Below, one piece after another: positions 5,840-11,906 of a stretch of DNA of 11,906 nucleotides. Position 1 is the stretch's first letter; every line of letters starts with the position of its first letter. Source of the DNA: Streptomyces griseus (GTDB taxonomy: Bacteria; Bacteroidota; Bacteroidia; Chitinophagales; Chitinophagaceae); assembly GCA_943323705.2 (NCBI GenBank), contig CALPIT020000058.1, positions 1 through 11,906 of the forward strand, given 5' to 3'. The notes below the pieces were generated by a model. The model was given only the letters and a program-made list of their open reading frames with translations. It did no database searches and was not told the origin of the DNA. The translations under genes and the position numbers were made by a program.

Positions 5840-8689
5840 ATGACAAAAGAAAAATTTACTTGGGTTCCCACCCATAAAGAATTGGTTAAAATAATTTCCA
5901 AAAGCAGGAATCAGCAACCTATGCTTATCGATTTGCTAAAAAAAGCAGGTGTGGTGGGGTTACACGATGAAGCCAAAGCCGGCAAAAGGATAGACCTTCA
6001 AGAAATAGATCCATTTTCTTTCTTTTGTTTTATTTACAAATACGGCTCTGAAAAAAGAGTTCAGATATTACAAACCATTGCAACTCAACTTGGGATATCA
6101 TTACCAAATGATGATTATGGTGTACCATCTGTAAATGCCCAAAAAGTTTGTTTGTTTCCCTTTAGGCATGAAAGAAAAAATGACGAAATCAATCGCCTTT
6201 GGAATTTTTTCGAATCAGCATTAAATAATACAATTACAGATGAACAATTTGCGGATGTTTTGCAAATTTTAGGTACAGGTAAAACGAAGTTAACGGAAGG
6301 GTTATATAGTATTTTACCAGATAAATATTTTCCAATAAACGGACCTGCGAAACCTTATTTAAAAGAAGTTTTAGGAATAGAGCCTGAATTCAATTCATAC
6401 ACCGAATATCTTTCACTCTTACAAAAATTAAAGTCAAGAGTTACGATTCCATTTTATGAGTTATCCTATGAGGCTTGGAAATGGAATGATGAAAAAAACA
6501 ATATTAATTATTGGATATTTCAAGGAAATTCAAAAGACTTTAATTTTGAAAAAGAATTAAAAAATGGAAATTTAAACGAGTGGAAGGTATCTTCTTTTAA
6601 AGACAAAATAAAAAATGGCGATAAAATCATTTTTTGGTTAATCGGCAAAAACGCAGGCTGTTATGCTTTAGGGGAGGTTACATCATCCCCATATGAAAAC
6701 GACCATCTTTCAAACAGTGATTTGTCGAAAAAAGTTGACAAAAGCGAGTTGAAAGTAGGAGTACTAATCACTCACAATTTGGTAGAATACCCTGTGTTAT
6801 ATGCACAGATTAAATCAAATAAAGTGTTACAACACTTTTATGAAACAAATACCCATTACAATATAAAAATAACTAAAGAACAATTTGATACAGTCATGGA
6901 AATAGCAAAATTATACACTGAAAAAAAATACTGGTTATATGCGCCAGGTCCTGGAGCCTCGAAATGGGAAGAACATTATAACGAAGGAATCATGGCTTTG
7001 GGTTGGGGAAAATTGGGTGATTTATCTAAATATAAATCAAGAACATCATTAAAAACAGCTTTAGATAAACATTATCCAAAAGATCGCGCTAGTTCAAGAA
7101 TGAATGATGTAAGCGCAAATGATGATTTTATAAATAAAATGAAAATCGGGGATATCATAATTGTAAAAAAAGGTAGAAAAGAATATTTGGGGTATGGAAT
7201 TGTAACATCAGATTATTTTTATGACTCATCAAGAAAAGAGTATAATAGTCTTAGAAAAGTCAATTGGGAAAAAAAAGGTAATTGGAGTGAAAATGAACAC
7301 GATATTGTTCCTAAAACATTAACTGACATTACACCATATGAAGACTATGTTAAAAGACTTATCAAAATGATTGGTATTTCAGAGAAAAATGAAAAAATAA
7401 TTGTTGCGAATATGCCTATTTCATTGAATACAATAATATATGGTCCTCCAGGTACAGGAAAGACCTTTTCATTGAAGAATCATTATATGAAATATTTTAC
7501 AGCATCTGAAAATGCAGTAACACAAGAGGAGTATCTCACAGATATCATTCAGCAATGTTCATGGTGGCAAGTGATTGCCTTAGCAGTAAAGCAATTAGGA
7601 AAAACAAAAGTGAATGAAATTGGCAAACATCCGTACATAAAAATAAAGTCTCAACTTTCAAATTCAAGTACAATAAATCAAAATATTTGGAGTCAATTAC
7701 AAAGTCACACAATTGAAGAATGTGAAGATGTAAGGGTGCAAAGGAGAATATCACCACTAATTTTCGATAAAAATAGTGAATCAGAGTGGTCGTTAGTAGA
7801 AGACAGACTTATTGATCAAGCGCCTGAAATTATTGAAAAAGAGAATAAAATTAATAACTATTCATTTGATCCCAATAAAGAAATTAAGCGCTATGAGTTT
7901 GTTACATTTCATCAATCCTACTCTTACGAAGATTTTGTAGAAGGCATTAAGCCGGGCCTCAACGATTCTGATGTTTCCTATAAAATTGAAGAAGGTGTTT
8001 TTCAAAAATTATGTAATCGTGCACGAAATGATGAAAATAACAAATACGCCATCTTCATAGATGAAATAAACAGGGGAAACATTTCTTCAATCTTCGGCGA
8101 ATTAATCACGTTGATTGAAGATGATAAAAGAGAAAAGTCGCCTAATACAATAACAGTTACGCTTCCCTATTCACAAAAGCATTTTTCTGTTCCAAATAAC
8201 TTATACATCATTGGCACCATGAACACCGCCGATCGAAGTGTTGAGGCTTTAGATACCGCATTAAGAAGACGTTTTTCATTTTTGGAATTAAATCCGGAGC
8301 CAGAAATGTTATCACAAACAGGTTATGTCTGTCAGGGTATTGATTTGACTAAGCTTCTTACCGCCATCAATTCAAGAATAGAAAAGCTGCTGGATAAGGA
8401 TTATTGTATAGGTCATTCCTATTTTATGAATATTAAAGACCGAACTAATCCTGTTGCAGATTTACGATTCATTTTTAAAAACAAAATTCTACCGCTTTTG
8501 CAGGAATATTTCTACGGTGACTGGGGAAAAATAATGCTGGTGTTGGGGGATGGTTTTGTAACCAGAACCAAGAGCGATGTGATATTCTTATGTAAAGAAA
8601 AATACGAAGAGTTTGATGAAAAGCCTATTTATAAATTTACTGAATCATCTAGCTGGTCTTTAGACACTTTCAGATCCATTTATGAGTAA
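5840..8689 (+). CDS. mcrB: McrB-type AAA+ GTPase with EVE and second PUA-like reader domains
   Basis: A 949-residue motor and reader subunit of an McrBC-type modification-dependent restriction enzyme. Residues 1-220 form an N-terminal module found in some McrB homologues (IDPFSFFCFI near 56-65, then LWNFFESAL and a 'klTeGLy.ilPdkyf' segment). An EVE (PUA-superfamily) domain runs from about 222 to 355, starting NYWIFQGN (W225). A second PUA-like domain spans about 363-515 (YWLYAPGPGASKWEE, then GIMALGWGKLGDLSKY). The AAA+ domain has Walker A GPPGTGKT at 535-542, Walker B FIDEINRG with D741/E742, the McrB signature MNTADRS at 794-800, and arginines at 809-811. EVE-like domains bind modified bases, so the protein probably recognises modified phage DNA and drives McrC. 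Its TAA overlaps the mcrC start by 8 nt. All motor motifs are intact. The base recognised cannot be predicted. Confidence 0.92.
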   Translation: MTKEKFTWVPTHKELVKIISKSRNQQPMLIDLLKKAGVVGLHDEAKAGKRIDLQEIDPFSFFCFIYKYGSEKRVQILQTIATQLGISLPNDDYGVPSVNAQKVCLFPFRHERKNDEINRLWNFFESALNNTITDEQFADVLQILGTGKTKLTEGLYSILPDKYFPINGPAKPYLKEVLGIEPEFNSYTEYLSLLQKLKSRVTIPFYELSYEAWKWNDEKNNINYWIFQGNSKDFNFEKELKNGNLNEWKVSSFKDKIKNGDKIIFWLIGKNAGCYALGEVTSSPYENDHLSNSDLSKKVDKSELKVGVLITHNLVEYPVLYAQIKSNKVLQHFYETNTHYNIKITKEQFDTVMEIAKLYTEKKYWLYAPGPGASKWEEHYNEGIMALGWGKLGDLSKYKSRTSLKTALDKHYPKDRASSRMNDVSANDDFINKMKIGDIIIVKKGRKEYLGYGIVTSDYFYDSSRKEYNSLRKVNWEKKGNWSENEHDIVPKTLTDITPYEDYVKRLIKMIGISEKNEKIIVANMPISLNTIIYGPPGTGKTFSLKNHYMKYFTASENAVTQEEYLTDIIQQCSWWQVIALAVKQLGKTKVNEIGKHPYIKIKSQLSNSSTINQNIWSQLQSHTIEECEDVRVQRRISPLIFDKNSESEWSLVEDRLIDQAPEIIEKENKINNYSFDPNKEIKRYEFVTFHQSYSYEDFVEGIKPGLNDSDVSYKIEEGVFQKLCNRARNDENNKYAIFIDEINRGNISSIFGELITLIEDDKREKSPNTITVTLPYSQKHFSVPNNLYIIGTMNTADRSVEALDTALRRRFSFLELNPEPEMLSQTGYVCQGIDLTKLLTAINSRIEKLLDKDYCIGHSYFMNIKDRTNPVADLRFIFKNKILPLLQEYFYGDWGKIMLVLGDGFVTRTKSDVIFLCKEKYEEFDEKPIYKFTESSSWSLDTFRSIYE

Positions 8690-9935
8690 TAAGAATACCA
8701 TACAGGTTTTTGAATATCAAACGTTGAAAGTTGGCGATGATCCAAAGTTTACCGCAAAACATTTTAACGCTTTGGAAAAGTATGGCTATAAGACAAAAGA
8801 AAAATATTATAATGTAGGAAACAATAGAATCAAGTTCAATAATTATGTTGGTGTTATTCAAGTAGACAATATAACCATAGAAGTATTGCCTAAGGCCGAT
8901 AATGAAGAAAGCGGTCAGTCGTCTAAATTAAAATGGCATGATGCATTAATTCATATGCTTCATGAGTGCAAGTTGATAAAACTCAATTCTATCACTAACG
9001 CACAGTTAAAAATAAAATCATCTTCTATTCTTGATTTGTTTTTTGATTTATTCCTAACAGAAACTGAATTGATATATAAACAAGGATTAAGAAAACAATA
9101 TAGAAAAGTAGAAGAAAATATTCATTCACTCAAAGGAAAAATACTTTTTACAAATCACATAAAGAAAAATGCTTTTCATAAAGAGCGCTTTTATGTTTCA
9201 CATGAATTATTTGATCCTAACAACAAACTCAATCAGATACTCTATAAAGCAATTGTAATACTGAGGGATATTTCTAATAACTCCAACTTCACTACCAGAA
9301 TTAATCATTTGTTATTGAATTTTGAAAATATAGAAGAGAAAAACATTTCAGCTTCTTGGTTTGATAATATTAGATTCGACCGAAATACCGAAAGATACAG
9401 ACAAGCAATAACATTGGCTAAGTTGATTATTTTACGATACGCACCGGACTTAAAAGGTGGAAAAGAAAATATATTGGCGATTATGTTTGACATGAACTTG
9501 TTGTACGAAAATTATATTTATCGCAAATTGCAACATTTCAAAAACAAAACGCAAACACCTATTACTAGAATCAAGGAACAAAATTCTCTGCCATTTTGGG
9601 AAACAAATCAGGTAAAAGCCGACATAGTAATAGAAGCCGGTAATAAGTCGATTGTAATAGATACTAAGTGGAAGATTATGAATGACACATCCCCTTCATC
9701 CGCCGATTTGAGACAGATGTTTGTTTATAATTTACATTATGATGCTCAATTAAGCATACTGTTATATCCAAAGACTAAACACTCAACCCAAAACAAGAAG
9801 GCATTTCGACATAGCAACTATAGTGAGTTTTATTGTCAACTTGGTTTTATTGAGTTATTTGATGAAAAGAACAAGCTCAAAAAAGAACTAGGTCAACATA
9901 TTTATAATGAATTAATAAAAAATAATCTTTTATAA
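8682..9935 (+). CDS. mcrC: McrC-type nuclease subunit
   Basis: A 417-residue McrC homologue. The N-terminal part contains YVGVIQVDNITIEVLPKAD, the McrC region that contacts the McrB ring and stimulates its GTPase. The C-terminal PD-(D/E)XK nuclease has D314 (KADIVIE) and D327-T-K329 (IVIDTKWK); the 13-residue spacing between the aspartates equals that of the E. coli McrC catalytic residues D244, D257 and K259. McrC cleaves DNA when the McrB hexamer assembled at modified sites hydrolyses GTP. It overlaps the mcrB stop by 8 nt (ATGAGTAA), typical of translational coupling and needed for balanced subunit amounts. The length is at the long end of the family. The gene ends 2 nt from the stop of the convergent acidic gene, leaving no room for a dedicated terminator between them. 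Confidence 0.93.
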   Translation: MSNKNTIQVFEYQTLKVGDDPKFTAKHFNALEKYGYKTKEKYYNVGNNRIKFNNYVGVIQVDNITIEVLPKADNEESGQSSKLKWHDALIHMLHECKLIKLNSITNAQLKIKSSSILDLFFDLFLTETELIYKQGLRKQYRKVEENIHSLKGKILFTNHIKKNAFHKERFYVSHELFDPNNKLNQILYKAIVILRDISNNSNFTTRINHLLLNFENIEEKNISASWFDNIRFDRNTERYRQAITLAKLIILRYAPDLKGGKENILAIMFDMNLLYENYIYRKLQHFKNKTQTPITRIKEQNSLPFWETNQVKADIVIEAGNKSIVIDTKWKIMNDTSPSSADLRQMFVYNLHYDAQLSILLYPKTKHSTQNKKAFRHSNYSEFYCQLGFIELFDEKNKLKKELGQHIYNELIKNNLL

Positions 9936-9937
9936 AT

Positions 9938-10210
9938 TCAATATTCTATTTCCTCAATTTCACAATCCGAGAGATTTCCTTCAAAACCGACACATCCATC
10001 ATCACCATATTTTACTATCAAATTGCTATCCAAGCCTCCTTCAAAAGACCAGCTATCTTCAAAATCTTCTCCGTCGTAGCAATAACCCTCACCGTCTTTG
10101 TCCAGCGGATTGCCATCTAAAATTGATTGATATTCTTTTTGAGTGAGTATGACTGATTTCGTATCATCTGGCCAATAAACACTGATTCTGATTTTTTTGT
10201 TTTTTTTCAT
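9938..10210 (-). CDS. Small acidic hypothetical protein
   Basis: A 90-residue protein on the minus strand whose TGA (9938-9940) is 2 nt from the mcrC stop. It has 22 Asp/Glu against 9 Lys/Arg, five of the basic residues being in the first eight, so the rest is strongly acidic (net about -13). The core pattern (GEGYCYDGEDFEDSWSF, then LIVKYGDDGCVGFEG) looks like a small beta-rich fold with no signal peptide or membrane segment. I do not recognise a named family. Its place convergent to mcrBC inside the repeat-bounded block suggests it travels with the island. Acidic DNA-mimic inhibitors and immunity proteins have such composition, but that is only a possibility. The start ATG is followed by a lysine/asparagine run. 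A large inverted repeat lies 23 nt upstream and may regulate it. Confidence 0.7.
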   Translation of the reverse strand: MKKNKKIRISVYWPDDTKSVILTQKEYQSILDGNPLDKDGEGYCYDGEDFEDSWSFEGGLDSNLIVKYGDDGCVGFEGNLSDCEIEEIEY

Positions 10211-10232
10211 ATTTTACTTAAGAGTGGGAGCT

Positions 10233-10265
10233 ATAATTGGGCGTGAATCAATCACGTCCAATTAT
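10233..10265. promoter_or_regulatory. Large inverted repeat upstream of the acidic gene
   Basis: ATAATTGG-G-CGTGA (10233-10246) faces TCACG-T-CCAATTAT (10252-10265) around a 5-nt loop: a 14-bp stem with a single G:T pair. There is no T-run on either side, so it is not a standard terminator. It lies 23 nt ahead of the start codon at 10210 on the minus strand. A -7-like TATATTTA reads on that strand just beyond it (around 10270-10280), so the hairpin would fall at the start of the transcript or act as an operator. It could also be a small insertion scar. Confidence 0.5.
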
Positions 10266-10366
10266 CATAAATATAAATAAATATCATTTAAGTCTAGGTT
10301 TTTTGAACACCGATTATTTTAAAAAACGAATTAATTAATTCAAGTCGATTTTAAAATCATTTCCCC

Positions 10367-10386
10367 CTCCTCCAATAGATTGAGGT
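10367..10386. repeat. 20-bp direct repeat, right copy (candidate island boundary)
   Basis: Identical and in the same orientation to 747-766. It lies 42 nt before the ATG of the gene at 10429 and after the acidic minus-strand gene. Both copies are preceded by a pyrimidine-rich stretch, but similarity outside the 20 bases is weak, so the conserved unit seems to be the 20-mer itself. Confidence 0.8.
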
Positions 10387-10428
10387 TTTGGGCTATTATA
10401 TTTATTCCCTAAAAACAAATGAAATTAT

Positions 10429-10782
10429 ATGAATGCTATTAATGGATTTGTAATTGATATTCACAACGAAACCAATCAGTCACATCTGATAAGACTTTTT
10501 GAAAACTCAACCTTACCTGATGGAGTAAAAATTAATTTTCGTAACACCGAATATGATTATAATTTTTTAAAATCTCTAGCTCAGTCGAAAGGATTTATTG
10601 GCAATGGGATCAATGCAGATCAGGAATTGAAATTTGCAATCAGCAATGGATTGAAAACAGAAAAATATCTCACCAAATTTCTCCCCCACAAAGAAATTCT
10701 CATAGACGGACTTTCTAATTATGTGGAAGTGGAAATTCCGGCGAGAACATCATTATTGTTTCAATTGATGCCAAGACTTTAA
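10429..10782 (+). CDS. Hypothetical protein, 117 residues
   Basis: An intact frame from the ATG at 10429 (MNAINGFVIDIHN) to the TAA at 10780-10782. I recognise no family. It has no signal peptide or membrane helix; the sequence alternates strand-like segments with a short helical middle (YNFLKSLAQS near 42-51) and ends in a hydrophobic strand SLLFQLMPRL. Codon use looks coding and it is in line with the next gene, 42 nt downstream, so the two may be co-transcribed with the nuclease gene at 11276. It lies just outside the right repeat, so it may be backbone rather than island. An out-of-frame ATG at 10419 opens only a seven-codon frame overlapping the start. Confidence 0.65.
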   Translation: MNAINGFVIDIHNETNQSHLIRLFENSTLPDGVKINFRNTEYDYNFLKSLAQSKGFIGNGINADQELKFAISNGLKTEKYLTKFLPHKEILIDGLSNYVEVEIPARTSLLFQLMPRL

Positions 10783-10824
10783 AAAGACTGCCAATTATAA
10801 ATAATAATTACTAAACTGAATATA

Positions 10825-11262
10825 ATGAACAACACAAATCCGGAAATCTCATTAAAACAAGCATTGTTCCTCACTTTTGGCGAAGAGTTACCAATTAAAG
10901 GTGGAAAAGGAATCAATATTGAAAGTGCGATTATCATTGAAAGAACATCGCCACTTAATGATTATGTTTCCATTGAACATCAAACATTAAAATATCTTGG
11001 CATTGCCAGGCGTTTGATAACCTGGAATATTGTTAAGCAACAATTACTAGTTCAAAACAACAGAACTTACGATATATTTGAGCTGAATGTTATCACGGAC
11101 CAAAACGAACAATGGATTGCACAAACAGAATATTTTTATTTCGACATCACCGAATGTTATGGCCCAGAAAAAGAAATACCGGAGGATGTTGAAAAAAAGT
11201 TTGCGGAGTTGAAATTGTTTGTAGATAAACTCAATGAAGCGATAGACAAAAAAGGTAAGTAA
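10825..11262 (+). CDS. Hypothetical protein, 145 residues
   Basis: An intact frame from ATG 10825 to TAA 11260-11262. No family is recognised. The N-terminal 125 residues look like a mixed alpha/beta domain with several beta-strands (IESAIIIERTSP, TYDIFELNVITD, EYFYFDITE), and the last 30 form a charged amphipathic helix (VEKKFAELKLFVDKLNEAI) that may be a coiled coil or a protein contact. There is no signal peptide or membrane segment. It is followed after 13 nt by the RecB-like nuclease, so the pair is probably one transcript and the small protein could be a partner of the nuclease. That link rests only on spacing. Confidence 0.7.
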   Translation: MNNTNPEISLKQALFLTFGEELPIKGGKGINIESAIIIERTSPLNDYVSIEHQTLKYLGIARRLITWNIVKQQLLVQNNRTYDIFELNVITDQNEQWIAQTEYFYFDITECYGPEKEIPEDVEKKFAELKLFVDKLNEAIDKKGK

Positions 11263-11275
11263 TTAAAATTATCAA

Positions 11276-11906
11276 ATGAAAAAACAAAACGGTCAATTCA
11301 TTTTTTCTCCAACTGATTTATCAGGATTTATCAATTGTAAACATCTTACACAACTCAACAGGCTCGCTGCTGAAGGTGTCATCAAAAGACCAATTCGAAA
11401 TAATCGAGTAACAGAAATGCTGCAACTAAAAGGAATCGAGTTTGAAAACAGATTTTTGGAAAAATTAGAAGCAGAAGGTAAAACTATTGTCCGTATTGAA
11501 CAGGAAGACAATGATGCATTCAACAAAACAATTGCTGCCATGCAATCGGGTGTTGATGTGGTGTATCAAGCAAGATTAAAACAAGACAATTGGCAAGGTT
11601 GGGCTGATTTTTTAATTAAAGTTGACAAGCCAAGTGATTTGGGCAATTGGTCTTATGAAGTAATGGATACCAAATTGGCTACTGAAACAAAATCAGGCAC
11701 CATTCTTCAAATTGCGTTGTATTCACAAATTATTCAAGATATGCAAGGGACGTTGCCTGAAATCATGCATGTGCAAACACCTGAAGGGCATCATGAATAC
11801 AGAGTGGATGATTTCATTTCGTTTGTCAGACATACCAAAAAGAAATTTCTAGAATCCATAGAAGACGGAACGGATACTTATCCTGAACCGGTCAATCATT
11901 GTGATG
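11276..11906 (+). CDS. TM0106-type RecB-like nuclease (N-terminal part, cut by window end)
   Basis: The frame opens at ATG 11276 and stays open through the last base, giving 210 residues so far. FIFSPTDLSGFINCKHLTQL (8-27) is the typical start of TM0106-family RecB-like nucleases. The nuclease core follows: D111 (in GWADFL), D131-T-K133 (in YEVMDTKLA) and Q145-xxx-Y149 (LQIALYS), matching RecB/Cas4-type motifs II, III and QxxxY. Family members act on DNA ends, and many longer ones continue into a Dna2-like helicase; whether this one does lies outside the window. C21 could be the first ligand of an iron-sulphur cluster as in Cas4/AddB relatives, but the other cysteines would be downstream. It starts 13 nt after the gene before it. 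Confidence 0.85.
   Translation, partial: MKKQNGQFIFSPTDLSGFINCKHLTQLNRLAAEGVIKRPIRNNRVTEMLQLKGIEFENRFLEKLEAEGKTIVRIEQEDNDAFNKTIAAMQSGVDVVYQARLKQDNWQGWADFLIKVDKPSDLGNWSYEVMDTKLATETKSGTILQIALYSQIIQDMQGTLPEIMHVQTPEGHHEYRVDDFISFVRHTKKKFLESIEDGTDTYPEPVNHCD

Larger units (their letters stand above)
747..10386. other. Candidate defence island bounded by 20-bp direct repeats
   Basis: All recognisable restriction genes (DpnII operon, MutH-like nuclease, McrBC), the beta-propeller gene, the decayed HIT gene and the acidic minus-strand gene lie between the two copies of the repeat. The left boundary falls between a terminator and the first methylase gene, and the right boundary falls in intergenic DNA after the acidic gene. 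Removing the segment with one repeat copy would leave the PorP gene next to the gene at 10429 with no gene broken. No recombinase is visible inside, so if it is mobile it depends on host or external enzymes. The block could equally be a patchwork built up between two copies of an old dispersed repeat. Confidence 0.45.

Noticed and set aside
7545..7757. Minus-strand open frame inside mcrB
   Set aside because: It is fully inside the AAA+ coding region, Leu/Phe-rich as expected from reversed AT-rich codons, with no independent support.
11293..11541. Minus-strand open frame over the RecB-like nuclease
   Set aside because: The plus strand carries a clear TM0106-type protein with catalytic motifs across this region.
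1..11906. CRISPR array, tRNA or rRNA genes, integrase or transposase
   Set aside because: No regularly spaced repeats, cloverleaf sequence or recombinase-like protein was seen on either strand.

Overview
The window looks like a defence island in a Bacteroidota chromosome. The first gene (1-657, cut by the window edge) is the C-terminal part of a PorP/SprF-type outer-membrane protein, a family tied to type IX secretion and gliding and essentially confined to Bacteroidota. Other signs agree: AT-rich DNA, few clear Shine-Dalgarno sequences, and possible promoters resembling the Bacteroidota -33/-7 type rather than -35/-10. The PorP gene looks visibly richer in G+C than the genes after it.

After a strong terminator (699-723) comes the first of two perfect 20-bp direct repeats (747-766). 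The second copy lies about 9.6 kb away, at 10367-10386. Between them, in order, are: a complete DpnII-type GATC restriction-modification operon (886-3541: Dam-like methylase, DpnII nuclease, DpnA-like second methylase); a cytoplasmic PQQ-type beta-propeller protein 16 nt behind it (3558-4628); a single-domain MutH/Sau3AI-family nuclease (4730-5425); a decayed HIT-family gene (5541-5784); a large McrB-type GTPase with two PUA/EVE-like reader domains (5840-8689) overlapping its McrC nuclease (8682-9935); and a small, very acidic unknown protein on the opposite strand (9938-10210), convergent with mcrC. No integrase, transposase, tRNA or CRISPR array was found.

Beyond the second repeat are two unrecognised genes (10429-10782, 10825-11262) and the start of a TM0106-type RecB-like nuclease (11276 to the window edge).

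Functionally, the island pairs two opposite strategies. The Dam-like methylases mark GATC as self, and DpnII, and probably the MutH-like nuclease, attack unmarked GATC. McrBC instead attacks DNA carrying modified bases. The most unusual points are two unrelated GATC-nuclease folds behind one set of methylases, a signal-peptide-less beta-propeller inserted between them, and perfect direct repeats bounding the whole block. The individual families are known; the propeller-plus-MutH combination and the repeat-bounded unit are the parts I do not recognise as described.
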